Shown piece after piece: positions 56,936 to 64,000 of a stretch of 64,000 nucleotides of DNA. The translations under genes were made by a program, and so were the position numbers. The notes below the pieces were generated by a model that did not search any database, was not told the DNA's origin, and was given only the letters and a program-made list of their open reading frames with translations. Source of the DNA: CALGFH01 sp036003705 (GTDB lineage: Bacteria > Actinomycetota > CALGFH01). Within the stretch, counting starts at the first letter, position 1. Every line of letters begins with the position of its first letter. The stretch is taken from the NCBI GenBank assembly GCA_036003705.1, contig DASYSE010000121.1:1-64000 (forward strand). Reading direction: 5' to 3'.

Positions 56936-58321
56936 GTGAAGACCATCGTCCGAGGCGGGCGCATCGTCACCTCGTCGCTCACCTTCGAGGCGGACATCCT
57001 GATCGAGGGCGAGACGATCGCTGCCCTTGGGTCGTTGCCCGAGGTCCAGGCCGACCGGATCGTCGATGCCACCGGCCGGCTCGTCCTTCCGGGCGGCGTC
57101 GACCCGCACACGCACCTCGACGCCCCCCTGAAGGGGACGATCACCGCCGACGACTTCTACTCGGGGACGGTCGCCGCCGCGATCGGTGGGACCACGACCA
57201 TCATTGACTTTCCCGTGCAGGAGAAGGGGCAGGATCCTCGCAGCTCCCACCAGGAATGGTATGGACGCGCCGAGGAGAAGGCGGTGGTGGACTGGGGACT
57301 GCACCAGGTCATCACGGACCTCCCGGACGCCTTCTTCCCGGCCCTCGACGAGCTGATCCGCGAGGGCTCACCGAGCTTCAAGATGTTCATGGCCTACCCG
57401 GGCGCCCGCATGGTGGACGACGGCGTGATCTTCAAGGCCATGCGGCACACCGCCGAGAACGGTGGCTTCGTGCTGATGCACTGCGAGAACGGCCTGGTGA
57501 TCGACCTCCTGGAGAAGGAGGCGATCGCCGCCGGGAGGGTCGATCCCGTGTACAACTCGGTGACCAGACCCCCGGTCACCGAGTCGGAGGCCACGGCTCG
57601 GGCGATCGCGCTGGCCGAGCTGGCGGGGGTACCGGTGTACGTGGTCCACCTGTCCGCGGCTCCCGCCCTCGAGGCGGTGGCTGCGGCCCGCGACCGGGGC
57701 CTGCCCGTGTACGCGGAGACCTGCCCGCACTATCTCCTCCTCACCGACGAGAAGCTGTCCGAGCCGGACTTCGGCGGGTCCAAGTACGTGATGTGTCCGC
57801 CGCTGCGCACACCGGCGCACCAGGAACGGTTGTGGAAGGGGCTGCTGACCGACGAGCTCCAGGTGGTGTCGACGGACCACACCCCCTTCCGGTTCGAGGG
57901 ACAGAAGCAGATGGGCCGGGGCAACTTCCCCAAGATCCCGAACGGCGTCCCGGGGATCGAGTGGCGAACCGCCCTGATGTACCACTTCGGCGTCCGGGCG
58001 GGACGGATCGACCTCAACCGGTTCGTGGAGCTGATCGCGACCAACCCGGCGAAGCTCTTCGGATGCTATCCACGCAAGGGCGAGATCGCCCCCGGCTCGG
58101 ACGCCGACCTCGTGGTCTTCGATCCGGAGCAGGAGGTCACCCTCAGCGCCAGGACCCAGGCCACGATGAGCGACTACAACCCCTACGAGGGATGGGCCAT
58201 CCGGGGGGCGGTGGAGACCGTCCTGCTGCGCGGGTCGATCATCGTCGAGTCGGGGAGATTCGTGGGTTCCAGAGGCCAGGGCCGGTTCCTGCGGAGAGGG
58301 GCGTCCTCCGCGCTGGCCTGA
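56936..58321 (+). CDS. Dihydropyrimidinase / hydantoinase-type cyclic amidohydrolase
   Basis: 461 residues from GTG 56936. Dinuclear zinc ligands: HTH in GVDPHTHLDAPLKG (about 60-62), the carboxylated Lys in SPSFKMFMAYPGAR (about 148), His in VLMHCENGLVID (about 181) and VYVVHLSAAPALEA (about 237), and Asp in VVSTDHTPFRFEG (about 314). Substrate-binding Tyr is in MAYPG. Very close to dihydropyrimidinase/D-hydantoinase, which opens dihydrouracil or hydantoin rings to carbamoyl amino acids. The isochorismatase-like amidase and the formamidase in the same island would fit downstream processing. Confidence 0.93.
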   Translation: MKTIVRGGRIVTSSLTFEADILIEGETIAALGSLPEVQADRIVDATGRLVLPGGVDPHTHLDAPLKGTITADDFYSGTVAAAIGGTTTIIDFPVQEKGQDPRSSHQEWYGRAEEKAVVDWGLHQVITDLPDAFFPALDELIREGSPSFKMFMAYPGARMVDDGVIFKAMRHTAENGGFVLMHCENGLVIDLLEKEAIAAGRVDPVYNSVTRPPVTESEATARAIALAELAGVPVYVVHLSAAPALEAVAAARDRGLPVYAETCPHYLLLTDEKLSEPDFGGSKYVMCPPLRTPAHQERLWKGLLTDELQVVSTDHTPFRFEGQKQMGRGNFPKIPNGVPGIEWRTALMYHFGVRAGRIDLNRFVELIATNPAKLFGCYPRKGEIAPGSDADLVVFDPEQEVTLSARTQATMSDYNPYEGWAIRGAVETVLLRGSIIVESGRFVGSRGQGRFLRRGASSALA

Positions 58322-58369
58322 CCCGGCGCGCCGGCCTCCGACCAGCGCCGTCGAGATGGGAGCACCGCA

Positions 58370-59842
58370 GTGAGGGAGAGACCGGCGGCCCCAGCCGCCG
58401 CCAAGGGGGGTCGCACCTTTCTCGAGGGGCTCGATTTCGTTCTCACCGTCGACCCCGAGGACCGGGTCATCCGCCACGCCACGCTGGTCATCGAAGGGCA
58501 GCGGCTCGTCGCGGTGGGACCGGCGGAGGACGTGGCGCGTTCCCACCGCCCCTCGCCCGGCGACGTGGTGGTCGACGGCGCGACCCTCGGCGCCACCCCC
58601 GGGTTCGTCGACACGCATGTTCACCTGTCGGAGACCCTGACCAGGGCCAGCTTCCCGGACCGTCTCGGCACCCGCGCCTGGGTCTTCCACTGGATCATGC
58701 CCTTCTACGGACAGCTCACCGAGGGGGACGAGCGTGTCGCGGTGACCCTGGGGGCGGTGGAGATGCTGCGGTCGGGCACCACCTGCTTCCTCGACATGGG
58801 CGCCCTGACGGACCCGCGGACGACGGTCCCGGAGCTCGCCCGGACCGGCATCCGTGGGGTGACCGGGCGTCATGCCGCGGACGTCCGGCCAGCGGCATCC
58901 CCGAAGGGCTGGTCCGAGGCGATGATGGACCGCCACTTCTTCCCCGACGCCGGGACCGCCCTGGAGGAGCTGGAGGCCTGCGTCCGGGAGCTGGACGGCA
59001 CAGCGAGCGGCCGCATCAGGTGCTGGGTCAACATCCAGGGAAAGGAGCCGTGCAGCGCCGAGCTCCACGTCGGCGCCCGGGAGCTGGCGGAGCGGTTCGG
59101 GGTCGGCACCACCTATCACATCGCCTCGACGCTGGAGGAGGCACGGTCGGTCGAGCGCCGCCACGGGCGGACCCCCATCGCCCGCATCGCCGCGCTCGGT
59201 GGGCTCGGGCCCAACCTCGTGCTCGCCCACGCGGTCGCGACCAGCGACGAGGAGATCGCGATCCTCGCCGAGCACGACACGAAGGTGGCGTTCTGTCCCG
59301 GGACGTCGCTCAAGCTGGCCAAGGGAGCCACCCGGATCGGGAAGTACCCGGAGATGCTGCGGGCGGGCGTGACCGTCGGCCTGGGGACCGACGGGGTGTC
59401 GGCCTCCGGCAGCCTCGACCTGAAGCGGCAGATGTATCTGGTTGCGGGGCTGTTCAAGGACGCACGGATGGACCCTGAAGCCGTCGGCGCGGCGCGGGCG
59501 CTCCGGATGGCCACCATCGACGGAGCCCGGGCCCTCGGGATGGAGGGCGAGATCGGCTCACTGGAGCCGGGCAAGAAGGCCGACTTCGTCCTCTTCGACC
59601 TCGACCACATCGAATGGGTTCCCTACCGAGACCCACTCCAGGCGCTGGTGTGGTCGGCGAGCTCGGCCAGCATCCGGCAGACGTGGGTGGATGGGCGTCC
59701 GGTCCTGGTCGACGGCACCCTCACCACGGTGCCGGACGAGCCGGATCTGCGAATGGAGGCCCGCGCTCGGGCCGACCGGCTGATCCGGGCGGCAGGTCTG
59801 GACGCTCCCGACGTCCCGCTCACCACGTCGCTCTACCAGTAG
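58370..59842 (+). CDS. AtzA/TrzN-type amidohydrolase (deaminase or chlorohydrolase)
   Basis: 490 residues from GTG 58370. Metal-binding HxH is in GFVDTHVHLSETLTR (about 82-84), followed by VGTTYHIASTLEEA (His), LVLAHAVATSDEEIA (His, in place of the usual HxxH) and Asp in VGLGTDGVSASGSLDL. ALRMATIDGARALGMEGEIG leads to the C-terminal sandwich. The subtype with HVHLSET is close to melamine/atrazine-type and 8-oxoguanine/guanine deaminases. It should remove an amino or other leaving group from a purine-, triazine- or pyrimidine-like ring. It is the last plus-strand gene, converging on the GntR gene. Confidence 0.88.
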   Translation: MRERPAAPAAAKGGRTFLEGLDFVLTVDPEDRVIRHATLVIEGQRLVAVGPAEDVARSHRPSPGDVVVDGATLGATPGFVDTHVHLSETLTRASFPDRLGTRAWVFHWIMPFYGQLTEGDERVAVTLGAVEMLRSGTTCFLDMGALTDPRTTVPELARTGIRGVTGRHAADVRPAASPKGWSEAMMDRHFFPDAGTALEELEACVRELDGTASGRIRCWVNIQGKEPCSAELHVGARELAERFGVGTTYHIASTLEEARSVERRHGRTPIARIAALGGLGPNLVLAHAVATSDEEIAILAEHDTKVAFCPGTSLKLAKGATRIGKYPEMLRAGVTVGLGTDGVSASGSLDLKRQMYLVAGLFKDARMDPEAVGAARALRMATIDGARALGMEGEIGSLEPGKKADFVLFDLDHIEWVPYRDPLQALVWSASSASIRQTWVDGRPVLVDGTLTTVPDEPDLRMEARARADRLIRAAGLDAPDVPLTTSLYQ

Positions 59843-59866
59843 CGGACTGGGGGGCGGCCCGGCCGG

Positions 59867-60712
59867 TCAGGACGAGGATCTGCTGGAGGAGCGTCGCTGG
59901 AGCAGGCCGAGGATGATCTCGTTGGTCGCGGCGATGTGGTCCATCATGGCATGCCGGGCCGCGGCGCCGTCCCTGCGGGCGATCGCGTCCACGATCTTCC
60001 CGTGCTGCCCGGTCGATCGCGCCACCGGATCCCCGTTGTCGCGGGCGAACGGCAGGTAGGCCAGGATGTCGTGCAGGCGCATCTGCTCCTCGAGCACGAG
60101 GTCCAGGACGCGGTTGGAGTTGGCCGCGTGCGTGATCGCGATGTGGAGGGTGGAGTCGGCCTGGCGCAGATCGGGCACGGTGGCCGATTGAGAACGCTCC
60201 AGGAGCCAGCGCAGCACCTCGATCTGCTCGTCGGTCGCCCGGCTCGCCGCCAGCTCGGCGGCTGCCGGCTCAACCGACGTGCGCAGGTCGAGCAGGTCCT
60301 GGAGGGTGCCGCCCATCTCACGGATGCTGCGCGTGATCTCCGCGCGGCTGAGCTGGCGGATCTGGCGCGACGCGACGAACGTCCCCCCTAACCGGCCCCG
60401 GCTCGTCTTCAGGTAGCCCTGCTGCTGCAGTGCCCGGACCGCCTCTCGGAGGGTGGTCCGGCTCACCCCGAGCCGCTCCACGAGCTCACGCTCGGGGGGC
60501 AGCCGGGCACCGACCGACAGCGCACCCAGCTTGATGGCCTGGGCCAGTCGCTGGACCGCGACCTCATAGGCGCTGTGCCAGTGAGCATGCCGGAGGAAAA
60601 CGTCGTCCAGCACCGCCGAGACTCCGGGGGGCATGGCGTCATGAACCGATGTGCCGCCGGCGTCACGAACCACCATGTCTCCGTCCTCACCTGTGCAGGC
60701 CGCGGCGCTCAT
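59867..60712 (-). CDS. GntR-family regulator, FadR (FCD) subtype
   Basis: 281 residues. The winged helix (about 62-120: LPPERELVERLGVSRTTLRE, then ALQQQGYLKTSRGRLGG) is followed by the all-helical FCD domain (about 140-270) with metal/ligand residues in LHIAITHAANSNRVLDLV (D-x3-H-like) and the C-terminal His in GAAARHAMMDHIAAT. It should repress the island until a pathway acid binds. Likely operators are the GATA/TATC palindromes at 44238-44252 and 51070-51082. A TATACT box lies at 60732-60727, about 15 bases before its ATG, suggesting a short leader. Confidence 0.9.
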   Translation of the reverse strand: MSAAACTGEDGDMVVRDAGGTSVHDAMPPGVSAVLDDVFLRHAHWHSAYEVAVQRLAQAIKLGALSVGARLPPERELVERLGVSRTTLREAVRALQQQGYLKTSRGRLGGTFVASRQIRQLSRAEITRSIREMGGTLQDLLDLRTSVEPAAAELAASRATDEQIEVLRWLLERSQSATVPDLRQADSTLHIAITHAANSNRVLDLVLEEQMRLHDILAYLPFARDNGDPVARSTGQHGKIVDAIARRDGAAARHAMMDHIAATNEIILGLLQRRSSSRSSS

Positions 60713-60759
60713 GCGAGCCCAACGGCAGTATAGTCATTCCTCCTTCCATTACTCATCAC

Positions 60760-61995
60760 CTACTCATCACTCGCACCCCGGACAGCATGCAGCCTGTCGG
60801 ACATCCAGTCGCACATCAGGGGGACGAGCGTTGCGTTGTAGTTCGTGCACGTGTGGAACCCGTCCTCGAAGTTGACGAATTCCGCCAGCGAACCCCCGGC
60901 CATCCGCCGTCCCTCCTCGAGGCTCACCAGCTCGTCCCGCGCGCCGTGGATCACCATGTACGGGACGCGGATCAGCTCGACGGCCCCGGCCAGGCTGCAT
61001 CGCTCCTCAAGGTAGACGCGGGCCTCCGAGAGGGAGTCCACCATCAGGTCCTCCATCACGTTCAGCTGGGTGGAGACCGGCCAGTACCGGTAGTCCCGGA
61101 AGTCGTAGAACCCCCCCGAAGAGATGGCCACGCGGATCCGCGGCTCGAACGCGGCCGCCCGCAGCGCCAGGAATCCCCCCATGCTGCTACCCCAGATGCC
61201 GACGCGGTCCGCGTCGACCATCCCGGAAGCCGCCAGGGCATCGATGGCGGCGCCGATCGGCTCCTCCCAGGCATCGGGGCGCATCGGGAGGACGCCGACC
61301 ATCTCGCCCTGACCGGGACCGTCCATGGTCAGGACGGCGAGACCCCGGCGCACGAACTGCCGAGCCCAGTTGTGATACTCCTCCTTCACGGAATCCGCCC
61401 CGTTGACCATGATCACGCACGGAGGATCCCCTTCGGCGGCACCCGCGGCGTCCGGAACATGCAGGTAGCCCGGCAGTCGGGCGCCGTTGAACGGGATGTG
61501 CACGGGCTCGATCCGCGCGTCGAGGTGCTCGATCGCCCGCCGGTAGCATCGGACACGCCCCGCCCGGCCCTCGATCTTCTGCTCGCTCCCCATCCGGGCG
61601 AGATACTGGCCCCAGTGGTGGCACATGGAGGCGCGGTGAAACATGTCCCCCGCGGAGACGACGCGGCCCTCGGCCAGGAAGCGTTCGGCCATCTCCTCCG
61701 CCTGGACGGCCTCTGCGTGCCAGGCGTCATACCAGGCCCGCAGGTCGACGACCCGGCTGAGGATGCGCTGGAGGTCGCTGAAGTCCAGGGGGCCGGTCAC
61801 CTCCATCCGGGCCAGCCGGACGACCACGTATCGCGACCCGAGGTGTTCCGCGCCATGCAGGCGGATCCAGGTCGAGAGCGTCTGGTAGTAACGCTCCACC
61901 TCCTGCCGGTCGGATTCGATCAACGCCCCACCCCCAAATCCGGTTGATGGCGCCCTGGGACCGGCCCCGGGTCCCGGCGGGCTATCGGAGGACAT
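60760..61995 (-). CDS. Alpha/beta hydrolase resembling 2,6-dihydroxypseudooxynicotine hydrolase
   Basis: 411 residues. A helical N-terminal domain (about 20-150: QEVERYYQTLSTWIRLHGAE) precedes the hydrolase core, a layout typical of the FrsA / 2,6-dihydroxypseudooxynicotine hydrolase group. The core has VIMVNGADSVKEEYHNWARQ (oxyanion), nucleophile VGIWGSSMGGFLALRAAAF (Ser about 259), Asp in MVIHGARDELVSLEEG and His in NFEDGFHTCTNYN. In nicotine degradation this family cleaves a C-C bond of a pyridine-derived ketone. In this island a similar reaction is plausible. It overlaps the formamidase 3' end by 14 bases and is transcribed with it and the GntR gene. Confidence 0.85.
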   Translation of the reverse strand: MSSDSPPGPGAGPRAPSTGFGGGALIESDRQEVERYYQTLSTWIRLHGAEHLGSRYVVVRLARMEVTGPLDFSDLQRILSRVVDLRAWYDAWHAEAVQAEEMAERFLAEGRVVSAGDMFHRASMCHHWGQYLARMGSEQKIEGRAGRVRCYRRAIEHLDARIEPVHIPFNGARLPGYLHVPDAAGAAEGDPPCVIMVNGADSVKEEYHNWARQFVRRGLAVLTMDGPGQGEMVGVLPMRPDAWEEPIGAAIDALAASGMVDADRVGIWGSSMGGFLALRAAAFEPRIRVAISSGGFYDFRDYRYWPVSTQLNVMEDLMVDSLSEARVYLEERCSLAGAVELIRVPYMVIHGARDELVSLEEGRRMAGGSLAEFVNFEDGFHTCTNYNATLVPLMCDWMSDRLHAVRGASDE

Positions 61996-63088
61996 CCAGA
62001 GGAAGCATCGCGCTCACGACGAAATTTGGCGCGTCGACAAGCTCGCTGATCCTCAGGTCGACCGCGACGCTGCAGAGCGCGTAGGCCTGCTGACGCGTGA
62101 ACCCGTAGTCCGCGCCGAGGAGCTGGATCATGTTGCGCAGGGCGTTGCGGGCGGCCAGGTTGAGGTCCTCCGCCCGCCCTCCGGAGTCCGCGTACACCGA
62201 GAGCCCCGTGGTGGCGATGTAGGGGCCGTCGGGCCGATTCCCGCCAGCCCGGTTCCCCGAGAACCTCACGTCGCGCATCGCCTGAGCGGCCGCGGCGCCC
62301 TTGATGAGGTCGAACCTGACGTGGAGGGTCGCCGCGGTCTCGATGGCGGTGCCGCAGGCCTCTCCGTCCCCCTGGGCGAAATGACCATCGCCCGCTGAGA
62401 ACAGAGCCCCGTCGGTCCACACCGGGAAGAGGACCCGCGACCCCGCGACCAGCTGCTTCACGTCGAGGTTCCCGCCGTTCTCCCGGGGCGGCTTGGTGCG
62501 CAGCCCCTCATGTGCGATCCGGTCGTCCTCGGGGACCGCCCCCCGGGGCTCGGGGAGTGCCACCTCCTCGCCGCCGTCCGCCAGCGCGCGCTCGCGGGCG
62601 GTGATCCGAGCAAGCAGCTCCCGGGAGGGGGCGACGCCCATCGTGCCCATGAACGGCGCGGCCGGGATGCGGACCCCCGGCAGATCGGGGGAGGCGGCCC
62701 AGCCATCGCCGATCTCCCATCGCACCAGGAACGGGGCCGGGAACTCGTCGCGGAGGAATCCGAAGCCTGGGATCTGGGCCGTGTAGCCGAAGCTGGACGG
62801 CCTGACATCCAGGATGTCGACGGCGAGCAGATCGCCCGGCTCCGCGCCCTCGATCAGGATCGGCCCGGTCAGCGGACAGACGACGCTGCGATCGGCTCGG
62901 GGGACGTCCTCGTGGCTCGAGGCCATCGTAAACTGACCGTCCACGGCGTCCCTGGTGGTCATGACGACGTCGTCCCCCGGACGGCACACCAGCCCGGGTG
63001 AGATGTCGGGATGCCATCGGTTATGGCACCGGCTCGGCTCCTCGCGAATGGGGATCGAGAGATCCACGCGAAGCTCATGACTGGCCAT
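61982..63088 (-). CDS. Acetamidase/formamidase family protein
   Basis: 368 residues from ATG 63088. FmdA_AmdA features: RCHNRWHPDISPGLVCRPGD, GPILIEGAEPGDLLAVDILD and SAGDGHFAQGDGEACGTAIE (histidine and acidic residues of the metal/active site, about 235-254). LFPVWTDGALF is also conserved. The family hydrolyses formamide or short amides to ammonia and the acid, so it could release nitrogen at the end of the pathway. It is the first gene of the minus-strand operon ending at GntR. Upstream (63089-63360) I see no gene. Confidence 0.9.
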   Translation of the reverse strand: MASHELRVDLSIPIREEPSRCHNRWHPDISPGLVCRPGDDVVMTTRDAVDGQFTMASSHEDVPRADRSVVCPLTGPILIEGAEPGDLLAVDILDVRPSSFGYTAQIPGFGFLRDEFPAPFLVRWEIGDGWAASPDLPGVRIPAAPFMGTMGVAPSRELLARITARERALADGGEEVALPEPRGAVPEDDRIAHEGLRTKPPRENGGNLDVKQLVAGSRVLFPVWTDGALFSAGDGHFAQGDGEACGTAIETAATLHVRFDLIKGAAAAQAMRDVRFSGNRAGGNRPDGPYIATTGLSVYADSGGRAEDLNLAARNALRNMIQLLGADYGFTRQQAYALCSVAVDLRISELVDAPNFVVSAMLPLDVLR

Positions 63089-63359
63089 GGGCACCTGGCA
63101 ACGATCGTGGAGGCCGCGCCGAGACGGCGAACAGAGGGTTCGCACGGCGGCCGCTTCCGGGTGCGTGGACCGTGGCGGCGTCAGCCAGACGCAGACGACC
63201 GCGGCATCTCATCAGGACGACACCAGAGGCCCTACCGGCTCCCCTGGGTGGGCGGCGCGCACGCCGGGTACCCGGCGTCACGGCGGTCGCTCCGTGCCCT
63301 GGAGTTGGAGCCCACCGTCGTCGGTTCGTGGCCGGCCGTCTGCTCACCGCTGGGAGTAT

Positions 63360-63590
63360 AGCCAGGGGCTACCTCGGGGGGTCCATCTCCGGGTGCGGCT
63401 CGAGCAGGTCCGCCTGTGCTGCCTGGTGATCGTCGGCGTGCGCGTCGAGGGGACAACAGCTGGGTCACCGTGGCCGACGGGGAGCGGGAGTCCACCGAGT
63501 CGTGGGCGGAGCTGCTGCGGGACCTGCGGCGGCGGGGCATGCGCGCGCCGGTGGTGATGGTGGGCGACAAGGCGCCTGGGCTGTTACGGT
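63360..63590 (+). pseudogene. IS256-family transposase fragment, degraded
   Basis: In one frame 63381-63452 reads VHLRVRLEQVRLCCLVIVGV then RVEG. After a one-base shift in a run of Gs (about 63,450) another frame continues DNSWVTVADGERESTESWAE, LLRDLRRRGMRAPVVMVGDK and APGLL, ending near 63,585. This is the central part of a Mutator/IS256 transposase, a conserved segment around the second catalytic Asp. Both ends, and the terminal inverted repeats, are absent. It is a remnant next to the catabolic island and could mark its boundary. Confidence 0.7.
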
Positions 63591-63622
63591 GGGCTCCAGC
63601 TCCAAGGGCGGGGACGATCGCC

Positions 63623-64000
63623 ATGCCCCAGGCAGGACTGCATGACGGAAGCACCATCGCCGTGGAGGTCCACGGCGACGGACCCACGGTGCTGCTGCCG
63701 GTCAACCCGCAGCCGGTCGAGGGACCGCAGGCCGAGGAGCTGCGAAGGTGGGGCGCTGACCCGGCCCTCGGCCGCTCCCTGATCGATGGCCTCAGCGACG
63801 CGTTCCGGGTGGTCGCCTTCGATTACGAAGGCCGGGTCCTGCAGCTGCCGAAACCCGACACCTTGACGCCGGCCAACGTCGCCGGCGACCTGCTGGCCGT
63901 GGCCGATGCCGCCGGCGCCGATCGGTTCGCCTACTACGGCTACTCCTGGCTGGCGCTTGCCGGGCTGCAGCTTGCCATCCGGACCGACCGGCTTGCGGCG
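63623..64000 (+). CDS. Alpha/beta hydrolase, N-terminal part (cut by window edge)
   Basis: 126 residues visible from ATG 63623 to the right edge. It starts MPQAGLHDGSTIAVEVHGDG with an early PVNPQPVEG oxyanion region, and the nucleophile elbow is AYYGYSWLALAGLQLA (G-x-S-x, Ser about 106). This is a normal alpha/beta hydrolase start with the nucleophile in the expected place. Catalytic acid and histidine lie beyond the edge. No clear ribosome site. Separate from the island by the transposase fragment. Confidence 0.7.
   Translation, partial: MPQAGLHDGSTIAVEVHGDGPTVLLPVNPQPVEGPQAEELRRWGADPALGRSLIDGLSDAFRVVAFDYEGRVLQLPKPDTLTPANVAGDLLAVADAAGADRFAYYGYSWLALAGLQLAIRTDRLAA

Overview
This 64 kb window is very GC-rich. 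It has many GTG and TTG starts, tightly overlapping operons (ATGA/GTGA junctions), and gene families typical of high-GC Gram-positives: ECF sigma factors, IclR and FCD-type GntR regulators, a Tat/lipobox binding protein, and a response regulator-thioredoxin reductase fusion. It most resembles chromosomal DNA of a soil or environmental actinobacterium. No rRNA, tRNA, CRISPR array or prophage was seen. The only mobile-element trace is a degraded IS256-type transposase fragment near the right end.

Layout. 1-5.1 kb: a partial monooxygenase-like gene, an ECF sigma factor with a membrane-anchored partner, a nucleotidyltransferase-like gene, a secreted or anchored hypothetical, and an amidohydrolase. 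5.2-10.2 kb (minus): HAD phosphatase, the two E1 subunits of a 2-oxoacid (pyruvate/acetoin type) dehydrogenase, an M24 pita-bread protein and an XRE-cupin regulator. 10.3-11.7 kb: a chimeric amidohydrolase/SDR remnant and a hydroxyacid dehydrogenase. 11.7-19.7 kb (minus): a complete lower meta-cleavage operon in the order dmpE-F-G-H-I, then Rieske ferredoxin, HAD and dmpC-type aldehyde dehydrogenase, headed by a gene of unknown function and an IclR regulator. 19.8-27.1 kb (plus, divergent): two tandem catechol 2,3-dioxygenase-type genes, a histidine-phosphatase, the two halves of a PEP-synthase-like aryl phosphotransferase (phenylphosphate synthase / CreHI type), a Rieske oxygenase and a small zinc-ribbon protein. 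The two divergons read together as an aerobic route in which a phenol is phosphorylated, oxygenated, dephosphorylated to a catechol and meta-cleaved to pyruvate and acetyl-CoA.

27.2-31.8 kb (minus): a sugar-type ABC importer whose binding-protein gene is broken by a 14-bp duplication and an amber codon. 31.8-36.8 kb: a membrane protein, a response regulator-thioredoxin reductase fusion, a Nudix hydrolase, a cyclic-nucleotide-binding protein and a truncated EAL-DICT gene. 36.8-42.5 kb: GTP cyclohydrolase II-RibD reductase fusion, BchC-like dehydrogenase, 6-pyruvoyl-tetrahydropterin-synthase-like protein, two glycosyltransferases and a HAD phosphatase, which looks like a small pathway for a modified, possibly glycosylated, pyrimidine or pterin.

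42.6-63.1 kb: a catabolic island with a NitT/TauT-type importer, isochorismatase-like amidohydrolase, enolase-superfamily enzyme, opine-dehydrogenase-like and dipicolinate-synthase-A-like proteins, tautomerase, VOC protein, FAD amine/amino-acid oxidase, a metal-ligand-less M24 (creatinase-like) protein, an atypical SDR, ACMSD-like amidohydrolase, dihydropyrimidinase, AtzA/TrzN-type deaminase, GntR regulator, an alpha/beta hydrolase resembling 2,6-dihydroxypseudooxynicotine hydrolase, and formamidase. The enzyme mix points to breakdown of an N-heterocyclic or amide/ureide compound that I cannot name. Two short AT-rich promoters with GATA/TATC palindromes probably control it. The last 380 bases hold the start of another alpha/beta hydrolase.

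A recurring oddity is tandem duplication at gene junctions (pdhA/pdhB-like junction near 7.0 kb, enolase/opine-dehydrogenase junction near 49.9 kb), together with several single-base frameshifts. The frameshifts may be sequencing errors.
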